Assembly (NCBI GenBank): GCA_016205965.1
Contig: JACQSM010000033.1
Span: 1 to 6,208 of the forward strand
Length of the DNA: 6,208 bases
From: Candidatus Uhrbacteria bacterium
GTDB taxonomy: Bacteria; Patescibacteriota; Patescibacteriia; SG8-24
Direction of reading: 5' to 3'
Shown: piece by piece, positions 1 to 5,312 of the stretch
Layout: every line of letters starts with the position of its first letter
Numbering within the stretch: position 1 is the first letter of the stretch
Notes under the pieces: model-generated
Database searches by the model: none
What the model saw: the letters and a program-made list of their open reading frames with translations, nothing else
What the model was told of the DNA's origin: nothing
Translations under genes and position numbers: made by a program

Positions 1-1
1 C

Positions 2-88
2 GAGGCGGTGAAGCTGCTCGTCTATACCGTCGGCGCCTTCGCCGCAATGACGGTCGCGGTGTTCTTCGCCTTGGTCGTCGGCCCGTAA
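2..88 (+). CDS. C-terminal end of a membrane protein (partial, 5' end outside window)
   Basis: An open frame enters from the left edge and ends at TAA (86-88), giving 28 residues: EAVKLLVYTVGAFAAM followed by TVAVFFALVVGP. Nearly all of it is one hydrophobic stretch of about 22 residues (LLVYTV...ALVVG), which would be a membrane-spanning helix at the extreme C-terminus of the protein. The stop lies 9 bp from the stop of the convergent GH130 gene. The family cannot be named from so short a piece. The reading is supported by the membrane-like composition, C/G-ending codons like those of the neighbouring genes, and a stop fitting the tight convergent arrangement. No clear hairpin terminator follows, only T-rich runs at 93-99 and 111-119. 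Confidence 0.6.
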   Translation, partial: EAVKLLVYTVGAFAAMTVAVFFALVVGP

Positions 89-97
89 AAATCTTTT

Positions 98-1621
98 TTA
101 TTGTTTGCTGGTTTTTTTTGAGGCCGCCGCGCCTTTCGCGCCGCCGTCCCCGTCCCAGCCGCGATTTTTTCTGACCCGCATCTCCTCGGTTTCGTTTGGA
201 CGTCCGTATTCGTCGTCGATGCGCACGGTGGTGCCGCGCTCCGGCGACGAGACTTCGATGATCATGGCGTCCTCGACTCCTTCGAGGCGGTGTTTCTGGC
301 GCTGCACGACGGTATAGCCCTGAAACGGCACCATCGGTATTTTTTCTATGGCGCCGGCGTCGTTTTCGAGCCAGAGCAGCGCCTTGCCGGACAGCAGGCA
401 CAGCGTCTCTTCTTTTTGGTCGTGATATTGCAGGGATAATTTCCGGCCGGCTTTGACCGTCAGGATTTTTCCGGTCCGGGCCAGTTCGCGCGGCGTATAG
501 ATGATCTCCTCGCCCCACGGCTTGGTGACCTTCGTCTGGAAGCTGTCGGTCGAAAAGGGTTTGTGCACCAGCGCATAATGCTTCAGTTCGCCCACCAGTT
601 CCTCCAGATCGACCGATTTGCACATGATTCGGGAGTCGGCGGCGCCGTAATAGATGAAGAGCCGGCCGTCCTTCACGATGGCGGACGTCGGGAAAACGAC
701 GTTGTTGACGTCGCCGAGCCGTTCTTCCTCCGAGGTCGGCGAGAACAGCGGCTGGGGGAGCCGGCCGATCACTTTGAGCGGGTCTTCGGGATCGAGCAGG
801 GCGGCGGCCGCGTGATAGACCTTGCCGCGCGGCCGGTCTTCGACCGCGTGATAGATCAGCAGCCAGCCGTCCTTGGTCCATACCGGCGGACAGCCGCCGC
901 CGATGTTGCGATTTTCGAATTTGAATTCGGAGTCGAGCAGGATATATCTGTTCAGCTCCTTGAGGTAATTGCGCCAGAAGGCGTCGTTCAGATCCTTGAA
1001 GTCGTCGAAAAAGAGGATCTGGATTCCCGGCAGGATCCGGTGCACCAGGGCGAACTTGCCGTTGAACTTCCGGGGAAAGATGAACGCGTCCTTCTCCCAG
1101 AGCATGACGTCCTTGCCGGCGATATCCTTGAAGTAGGCTTCGTAAAAAGAATATTTGTCGCGGACGCGCGATTGGCGGAACAGGTCCTCGGCTTCGTCGT
1201 AGGTGATCTTGGTCGAAATCGTCCCTTGCTTGGTGAATTTTTTCAGATCCGTGCTGGTGGCGTAGGCGATGAGCGCGTTCTTCTCGTCGAAGGCGGTGTA
1301 GAAAAGATAATACGTGCCGTCGAGCAGGACGATCCGGGGATCCTCGACGCCGCCCTTTTCGTAGTCGAATTCCGGCCGGATCACCGGCTCGGCCGATCTC
1401 TTTATCACTTTATTGTCGACCAGCTGGCAGTACCCGATCGTGGAGACCATGTCGCCCCGGCGCACCGCCCGGTAGAACATGTGCGTGACGCCATCGACTT
1501 CGATGCAGGCCGGGTTCAGGACCGCTTGGTTTTCAAACGGCAGGTCGGATTTTTCCAGGATGACTCCTTCGTCCCTGATTTCGATCATAAGATGACGGCC
1601 GGTGGCGTACCGGTGAGACAT
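98..1621 (-). CDS. GH130-family mannoside phosphorylase/hydrolase fused to a C-terminal PMI-type cupin
   Basis: A two-domain, probably cytoplasmic protein of 507 aa; no signal peptide is seen. Residues about 15-350 are a GH130-type five-bladed beta-propeller. It shows NPACIEVDG and MFYRAV (36-53), the family motif GVEDPR (91-96) that carries the catalytic Asp (D94 here), KDAFIFPRKFNGKFALVHR (177-195) and GGGCPPVWTKDGWLLIYHAV (241-260). GH130 enzymes cleave beta-mannosides, mostly by phosphorolysis to mannose 1-phosphate. R195 and H258 sit where phosphorylases hold phosphate, so phosphorolysis is the better guess, not proven. Two stretches (about 138-172 and 203-232) look like insertions. Residues about 360-475 are a cupin resembling the C-terminal part of type II mannose-6-phosphate isomerase / mannose-1-phosphate guanylyltransferase: KPWGEE, LSLQYHDQKEE with probable metal ligands Q398, H400 and E405, H444 opposite, and DDEYGR. 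The last ~27 residues are a K/G/A-rich tail. The frame is open further upstream to 1816, but that part overlaps the divergent gene. ATG 1621 lies just below a good -10 box. ATG 1588 is the alternative start. Confidence 0.85.
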   Translation of the reverse strand: MSHRYATGRHLMIEIRDEGVILEKSDLPFENQAVLNPACIEVDGVTHMFYRAVRRGDMVSTIGYCQLVDNKVIKRSAEPVIRPEFDYEKGGVEDPRIVLLDGTYYLFYTAFDEKNALIAYATSTDLKKFTKQGTISTKITYDEAEDLFRQSRVRDKYSFYEAYFKDIAGKDVMLWEKDAFIFPRKFNGKFALVHRILPGIQILFFDDFKDLNDAFWRNYLKELNRYILLDSEFKFENRNIGGGCPPVWTKDGWLLIYHAVEDRPRGKVYHAAAALLDPEDPLKVIGRLPQPLFSPTSEEERLGDVNNVVFPTSAIVKDGRLFIYYGAADSRIMCKSVDLEELVGELKHYALVHKPFSTDSFQTKVTKPWGEEIIYTPRELARTGKILTVKAGRKLSLQYHDQKEETLCLLSGKALLWLENDAGAIEKIPMVPFQGYTVVQRQKHRLEGVEDAMIIEVSSPERGTTVRIDDEYGRPNETEEMRVRKNRGWDGDGGAKGAAASKKTSKQ

Positions 1622-1632
1622 TAGTTTCTCGC

Positions 1633-1641
1633 ATTTTAACA
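1633..1641 (-). promoter_or_regulatory. Extended -10 promoter element for the GH130-cupin gene
   Basis: On the minus strand the sequence reads TGTTAAAAT, an extended -10 (TGN plus TAAAAT, one mismatch from TATAAT). Transcription would start near 1626, about 5 nt before ATG 1621, giving an almost leaderless mRNA. The only purine-rich stretch before the ATG (GCGAGAAA) would be mostly upstream of the transcript start, so it is unlikely to be a ribosome binding site. A -35 box 17 bp upstream is poor (TTTCTT). The call is inference from pattern and spacing. Confidence 0.5.
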
Positions 1642-1704
1642 GGATTCGGCCGGAAAAGAAACGCGCCTGGGCCGTTTCGCGCTGACCCCGTAATGAAGCG
1701 AGTA

Positions 1705-1733
1705 TCGACTCCAGCCGGAAAATATGGTAGGGT
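1705..1733 (+). promoter_or_regulatory. Probable promoter of the GT4-fusion gene
   Basis: TCGACT (1705-1710; four of six match TTGACA) is followed after 17 bp by TAGGGT (1728-1733), which keeps the three most conserved -10 positions and is preceded by TGG, an extended -10. The start would fall near 1740, leaving a 12-nt leader before ATG 1752. No Shine-Dalgarno sequence is visible in that leader. The element lies in the 130-bp divergent region shared with the GH130-cupin gene, about 90 bp from its opposite promoter. Confidence 0.45.
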
Positions 1734-1751
1734 ACTCGCCAGTCGTATTTT

Positions 1752-3962
1752 ATGCAGAGAAAGCACAAAAATTGGATAGTGTCCCTGTCGACGTATCCGC
1801 CGCGCGCCTGCGGCATAGCGACCTATGCCGCCAGCCTCAATCGGGCGATTGAGGAACTTTACGCGCCCGCCTGCGAATCGAAGGTCATCGCCATGAACCG
1901 CGATGACATCGTCCGCTCTCGCTATCCCAGGGAAGTGATCTTCCAGATCGATCAGCGGCAGCCCCAGGACTACGTCGCCGCCGCCGAGAAGATGAACAAT
2001 CTGGATCGGGTGAAACTCGTGCACATTCAACACGAATTCGGCATCTTCGGCGGCGAGTTCGGCGCTCATTTGCTGCGGTTCACCGAAACGTGCGTCAAAC
2101 CGATGGTGATCACCTTTCACACGGTCTTGCCGGCACCGGCGCCGGCGATGCGGGATGTGGTCAGAAGATTGAGCGGCGACGTTCATCGCGTTACCGTCAT
2201 GACGCAATTGGCTAAGCGCCTGCTTCGCGACGCGTACGGCGTACCCGAGGAAAAGATCGACGTCATTCCGCACGGCATTCCACCGACGCCGTATCAGACG
2301 AGCGCGAAGGCGAAGGTGGCGCTCGGCTTCGAAGGCCGATCGGTCCTGCTTACGTTCGGCCTGTTGAGCCGCAACAAGGGCATCGAGTACGTCATCGAGG
2401 CGTTGCCGCCGGTGGTCAAGCGGCATCCGAACGCGCTTTACCTGGTGCTTGGCGCCACGCATCCCGACGTCGTCCAGCACGAGGGAGAGGTCTATCGCGC
2501 TTCGCTCGTGCGCCGCGTCCGCGAGCTCGGGCTCGAAAAAAACGTCTTTTTTTACAATGAGTACGTTTCGGGCGAGGATCTGCTGAAATTCCTACAAGCC
2601 GCGGACGTGTACGTCGCGACTTCGCTCGATCCGGCGCAGGCTGTGTCCGGAACGCTGTCCTACGCTCTAGGCACTGGCCGGCCGGCCATTTCGACGGCCT
2701 TCGCCCAAGCCAAGGAACTGGTGTCGGAGGATATCGGTCTGCTTGTGGATTTCCGGAATCCGGCGGCTTATGCCGAAGCCATCAGCCGTCTGCTCGATGA
2801 CGCGCCGGCGCGACTGCGCATGGGGCGCGAGGCTTATGTCCGCAGCCGCGCCGCGACCTGGCCGAACGCCGCTTTGGCCACCTGGAGAACGTATGCCGTC
2901 TGCGTTCCGGCCCTGCGCGAAGCCGAGATGGCGCTGCCGCCGGCCAAGCTGTCGCATCTCGAGAACATGACCGACGATTTCGGGCTCGTGCAGTTCGCCA
3001 AGATGCATCTTCCGGACAAGTCGACGGGCTACACGGTCGACGACAACGCCCGCGCCCTGCTGGCCGCGACCATTCACTACGAAAAATTCAGGAAGCCCTC
3101 GATCCTGCCGCTGATCGGCGTCTATCTGCGCTTCCTCGGAGGGGCCGCGCATCCGCCGGCGAACTTCTGCAATTACGTCGGCGAAGACCGCGTCAACCTG
3201 GTCGATGTCAGTTGCCGCGAGAATCAGGAAGACGCCCGGGGCCGCGCTTTCCAGGCATTGGCGTACGCCGCGGCCTCGCCGGCATTGCCGGGCTGTTATC
3301 GGCAGATGGCTAAAAAAATGGTCGATGACGTTCTCGCCTCGAATCCGGAGTTCGCCTCGCCGCGCGCCGCCGCCTTCATGGTCGATGGTCTCAACGCGCT
3401 CTTGTCCGAGAAGCCCGATGCCGCGCTCGAGCGCATGCTGCGCGGCCGCTGCGACCACTTGGCGGCGCTGTATCGCGAGTATCGCGCCGACGATTGGGAG
3501 TGGTTCGAGCCGTGCCTGACGTATGCCAACAGCGTGCTGTCCGAAGCGCTGCTTTTGGCCGGGAAGGCGACCGGCGACGCGACCTACCTCGAGATCGGCA
3601 AAAAAACGCTGGACTTTCTGATTTCGCGGACGTTCAGCAACGGCATGTACGTGCCGATCGGGCAGAAGGGCTGGTGCCTTCGCGGCGGCGAGCGTTCGTA
3701 TTTCGACCAGCAGCCGGAAGACGCCGCGGCGATGGTGCGCACCCTGACCGTCCTGTCGGGGATCGGTTCCGATGCGCGGATCACGGAGCTGCGCCGCCGA
3801 GCTTTTCACTGGTTTTTGGGAGAGAACATGCTCGGACAGGTGGTCTACGATCGCGTATCGGGCGGCTGCTATGACGGCGTGGGCGAGACGTCGGTGAATC
3901 TGAACCAAGGGGCGGAATCGGCCGTTTCGTATCTTCTGGCGCGGCTGGCGATGGAGTCGTGA
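1752..3962 (+). CDS. GT4-like glycosyltransferase fused to a C-terminal six-hairpin (alpha/alpha) domain
   Basis: A 736-aa cytoplasmic two-domain protein. Residues about 7-385 are a GT-B fold transferase of the GT4 type. The N-terminal motif STYPPRACGIATYAASL (13-29), HIQHEFGIFGGEFG (91-104), VIPHGI (171-176), and FGLLSRNKGIEYVIEAL (202-218) with the nucleotide-diphosphate-binding K209 are all present. The usual EX7E motif is not: the site reads DPAQAVSGTLSYALGTGRP (293-311). Residues about 390-736 form a second, helical domain with repeated aromatic/acidic motifs: GYTVDDNARALLA (426-438), ENQEDARGRAFQAL (490-503), WEWFEPCLTYANSVLSEALL (582-601), FDQQPEDAAA (651-660), GGCYDGVGE (704-712) and NLNQGAESAVSYLLA (716-730). 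This pattern resembles six-hairpin glycosidase-like toroids; its reaction is unknown to me. The protein probably transfers a sugar from a nucleotide donor, and the second domain may trim or bind the product. The divergent GH130 gene suggests a mannose-containing product. ATG 1752 precedes the conserved N-terminal motif and is the only plausible start. Confidence 0.85.
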   Translation: MQRKHKNWIVSLSTYPPRACGIATYAASLNRAIEELYAPACESKVIAMNRDDIVRSRYPREVIFQIDQRQPQDYVAAAEKMNNLDRVKLVHIQHEFGIFGGEFGAHLLRFTETCVKPMVITFHTVLPAPAPAMRDVVRRLSGDVHRVTVMTQLAKRLLRDAYGVPEEKIDVIPHGIPPTPYQTSAKAKVALGFEGRSVLLTFGLLSRNKGIEYVIEALPPVVKRHPNALYLVLGATHPDVVQHEGEVYRASLVRRVRELGLEKNVFFYNEYVSGEDLLKFLQAADVYVATSLDPAQAVSGTLSYALGTGRPAISTAFAQAKELVSEDIGLLVDFRNPAAYAEAISRLLDDAPARLRMGREAYVRSRAATWPNAALATWRTYAVCVPALREAEMALPPAKLSHLENMTDDFGLVQFAKMHLPDKSTGYTVDDNARALLAATIHYEKFRKPSILPLIGVYLRFLGGAAHPPANFCNYVGEDRVNLVDVSCRENQEDARGRAFQALAYAAASPALPGCYRQMAKKMVDDVLASNPEFASPRAAAFMVDGLNALLSEKPDAALERMLRGRCDHLAALYREYRADDWEWFEPCLTYANSVLSEALLLAGKATGDATYLEIGKKTLDFLISRTFSNGMYVPIGQKGWCLRGGERSYFDQQPEDAAAMVRTLTVLSGIGSDARITELRRRAFHWFLGENMLGQVVYDRVSGGCYDGVGETSVNLNQGAESAVSYLLARLAMES

Positions 3963-3971
3963 AGCGCGGCG

Positions 3972-3980
3972 TGCTATACT
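3972..3980 (+). promoter_or_regulatory. Extended -10 promoter element for the 86-aa membrane protein gene
   Basis: TGCTATACT is a near-perfect extended -10 (TGN plus TATACT). Its predicted start, near 3987, is 2 nt before ATG 3989, so the transcript would be leaderless or nearly so. The -35 position (TGGAGT, 3952-3957, weak) lies inside the last codons of the GT4-fusion gene. The small gene could therefore be made both from this promoter and by read-through from upstream, because no terminator separates the two genes. Confidence 0.6.
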
Positions 3981-3988
3981 TTTCGGGT

Positions 3989-4249
3989 ATGCAAAACTAT
4001 TTTTACAACGGAGGCATGATGGGCGGCTGGGGCTGGTCGGGTCCCGGGTGGATGTATTCACTCGCGCCGCTGTTCGTGCTGTGGTCGCTCACATGGAAGG
4101 GTCTCGCGCTCTGGCACGCGGCCGGGCGCAAGCAGGGCTGGTGGTTCATCGCCTTGCTGGTGTTCAACACCGCCGGCATTCTCGAGATCATCTATCTCTT
4201 CGGGGTGCTCAAGCTCAAGACGAACGCGCTTTTCCCCGGTAAGAAATGA
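3989..4249 (+). CDS. Small two-helix membrane protein, DUF5652-like
   Basis: An 86-aa protein. Residues 1-22 are rich in Gly, Trp, Met and aromatic residues (NGGMMGGWGWSGPGWM) without charge. They are followed by a first hydrophobic helix (about 24-44, SLAPLFVLWSLTWKGLALWHAA), a short polar turn (GRKQG) and a second helix (51-74, WWFIALLVFNTAGILEIIYL and FGVL), ending in a basic tail (KLKTNALFPGKK). The pattern W-K-G-x-A-L-W-x-A-A, then W-W-F-I-A-L-L-x-x-N-T-x-G-I-L-E-I-x-Y, is what I recall for the DUF5652 family of bacterial small membrane proteins, whose function is not known. The frame is open from a GTG at 3959 overlapping the upstream stop, but ATG 3989 is preferred: it gives the normal family N-terminus and sits right under a strong extended -10. 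No Shine-Dalgarno sequence precedes it. Confidence 0.8.
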   Translation: MQNYFYNGGMMGGWGWSGPGWMYSLAPLFVLWSLTWKGLALWHAAGRKQGWWFIALLVFNTAGILEIIYLFGVLKLKTNALFPGKK

Positions 4250-4254
4250 AGATG

Positions 4255-4284
4255 AAAACCGGCCCGCGATCGCGGACCGGTTTT
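4255..4284. terminator. Bidirectional intrinsic terminator
   Basis: AAAACCGG (4255-4262) pairs with CCGGTTTT (4277-4284). After one C/A mismatch, the perfect palindrome CCGCGATCGCGG (4264-4275) forms the top of the hairpin. G/C-rich stem and flanking A4/T4 runs make it readable from either strand. It lies 6 bp after the stop of the 86-aa gene and before the promoter of the DUF475 gene, so it separates the two units. The U-run is short, so termination may be only partial. Confidence 0.75.
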
Positions 4285-4306
4285 AGTTACGATCGCGGCA
4301 GTTATT

Positions 4307-4314
4307 GGTATACT
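4307..4314 (+). promoter_or_regulatory. -10 promoter element (GG TATACT) of the DUF475 gene
   Basis: TATACT (4309-4314), preceded by TGG (4306-4308), is an extended -10. Transcription would start at about 4320-4321, exactly at the ATG of a five-codon frame and 13-14 nt before the gene's own ATG at 4334. A weak -35 candidate is GTTACG (4286-4291, 17-bp spacing), directly behind the terminator. A short inverted repeat, GCAGT (4298-4302) and ACTGC (4312-4316), straddles the -10 box and could be a half-site pair for a regulator, but its arms are only 5 bp. Confidence 0.55.
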
Positions 4315-4319
4315 GCGGC

Positions 4320-4337
4320 ATGACGATGCCAACATGA
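4320..4337 (+). other. Possible five-codon leader minicistron (MTMPT) overlapping the DUF475 start
   Basis: ATG ACG ATG CCA ACA TGA forms a complete mini reading frame. Its first base coincides with the predicted transcription start, and its stop TGA (4335-4337) overlaps the ATG at 4334 in the coupled form ATGA. A ribosome starting on a leaderless transcript could finish the minicistron and restart on the DUF475 gene, which has no Shine-Dalgarno sequence of its own. That this is translated is inference; so short a frame can easily arise by chance. Confidence 0.3.
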
Positions 4338-5281
4338 TCTCCGCTCTCGTATCGATAATCGGCCTCATCGTCCTCGAGGTCGTCCAGAGCATCGACAACG
4401 CCATCGTCAACGCCCACATGCTCAAGACGATGAGCTTGCGGGCCCGCAAATGGTTTTTGCTGTGGGGCATTTTCACCGCCGTCTTTCTGGTGCGCGGCGT
4501 GCTGCCGCTCTTGATCGTCTGGCTGGTGACCCCGGGCATCAGCCTCTGGCAGGCGGTCGCGGCCACCTTCGGCGGCGACGAACTCGCCGGCCGGGCCATG
4601 GAACAGAACGCCTACATCCTCCTGATCGGCGGCGGCATGTTCCTGTTGCTGCTCTATTTCCACTGGCTGTTTCTCGAAAAGAAAGACCCGTATTTCGTCC
4701 CCGACAAGCTGGTCAAGCCGCACTACGGCATCTGGTTCTTCGCCCTGGCCGCGCTGCTTCTGGTCGGCGTCCTCTGGATGATGCGCGACCGTCCGCTGGC
4801 CATGCTCGCCGCCGCCATCGGCAACGCCGTCTTCTTCATCTTATATGGTTTCCGCCAGACGGCGGAGCAGCAGGAGCATGAGATCGAAAAACCCGGCCAC
4901 GGCGACCTGGCCAAGCTCATGTTTCTCGAAATGCTCGACCTCTCCTTCAGCATCGACGGCATCTTCGGCGCTTTCGCCTTCACCACCAACGTCGGCCTGA
5001 TCCTCGTCGGCAACGGCGTCGGCGCCCTCGTCGTCCGCCACCTCACCATCAAAGGCATCGACAAGGTCGGCCAATACCGCTGGCTGAAGAACGGCGCCAT
5101 GACTTCGATCGGCTTCCTCGGCGCCTTCATGGTCGCCGAATCGTTCGGCGCGCATCTGCCCGAGTGGCTGCCGACAATCGTCACGCTCGCCATCGTCGGC
5201 GTGACTTTCCGCGCTTCCCAGAGCGATCTCCGGCGCCGCGTTCGGGCCGAGGCCCAGCGCGGCAAGCACGAACTTCTCTAA
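4334..5281 (+). CDS. DUF475/TerC-like polytopic membrane protein
   Basis: A 315-aa inner-membrane protein with about nine hydrophobic segments (about 5-26, 41-65, 93-114, 132-150, 155-173, 193-216, 218-236, 254-270 and 278-292). It is built as two related halves. The first carries LEVVQSIDNAIVNA (14-27; E15, D21, N22) and the second LEMLDLSFSIDGIFGAFAF (198-216; E199, D202, D208), followed by VGNGVGALVVRHLTI (225-239). This paired E...S-x-D arrangement in membrane helices is typical of the TerC/LysE superfamily. The overall match (the GALVVRHLT region, then YRWLKNGA) is closest to the DUF475 branch. TerC-type proteins are linked to metal-ion efflux, notably manganese, and to tellurite resistance; transport by this protein is inference. 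The C-terminus (292-315) is basic and probably cytosolic. ATG 4334 starts directly before the first helix. The gene forms its own unit after the terminator at 4255-4284. Confidence 0.85.
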   Translation: MISALVSIIGLIVLEVVQSIDNAIVNAHMLKTMSLRARKWFLLWGIFTAVFLVRGVLPLLIVWLVTPGISLWQAVAATFGGDELAGRAMEQNAYILLIGGGMFLLLLYFHWLFLEKKDPYFVPDKLVKPHYGIWFFALAALLLVGVLWMMRDRPLAMLAAAIGNAVFFILYGFRQTAEQQEHEIEKPGHGDLAKLMFLEMLDLSFSIDGIFGAFAFTTNVGLILVGNGVGALVVRHLTIKGIDKVGQYRWLKNGAMTSIGFLGAFMVAESFGAHLPEWLPTIVTLAIVGVTFRASQSDLRRRVRAEAQRGKHELL

Positions 5282-5311
5282 AATAAAAAAACGCCCGACG
5301 TGCGTCGGGCG
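5282..5311 (-). terminator. Intrinsic terminator of the lipoprotein gene
   Basis: CGCCCGAC (5292-5299) and GTCGGGCG (5304-5311) form a perfect 8-bp stem with a GTGC loop. Read on the minus strand, the stem is followed by TTTTTTT ATTTT, a proper U-tract, so it stops transcription from the lipoprotein gene, whose stop codon ends at 5313. From the plus strand it has no T-run after the stem, so it gives the DUF475 gene at most a hairpin 3' end. Confidence 0.85.
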
Positions 5312-5312
5312 A

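Noticed and set aside
86..120. T-rich runs (93-99, 111-119) between the convergent first genes as a terminator.
   Set aside because: No G/C-rich hairpin precedes the runs on either strand; the second run encodes the Lys-rich tail of the GH130-cupin protein.
563..1624. Long open frame antisense to the GH130-cupin gene.
   Set aside because: Its protein is a low-information shadow rich in V, D, R and G with no recognisable domain, as expected opposite a G+C-rich gene with strong motifs.
1622..1816. N-terminal extension of the GH130-cupin frame by 65 residues, up to 1816.
   Set aside because: It would overlap the divergent GT4-fusion gene and its promoter, and the added sequence has no GH130 features; ATG 1621 under the -10 box is a better start.
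2536..2553. A7 run followed by T7 (A_AAA_AAC in the reading frame, with A/T inverted symmetry) inside the glycosyltransferase gene, as a possible programmed -1 frameshift site.
   Set aside because: A shift to -1 meets a TGA within a few codons, no stimulating structure is evident, and the zero frame continues through conserved GT4 motifs. It is explained by the codons E-K-N-V-F-F.
2667..4061. Long minus-strand open frame antisense to the C-terminal half of the GT4-fusion gene and into the small membrane protein gene.
   Set aside because: Arg/Gln-rich shadow translation without domains; the plus strand carries clear conserved motifs throughout the same stretch.
4267..4298. Direct repeat CGATCGCGG (4267-4275 and 4290-4298).
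   Set aside because: The first copy is part of the terminator hairpin and the word is short and G+C-rich; two copies 23 bp apart can arise by chance.
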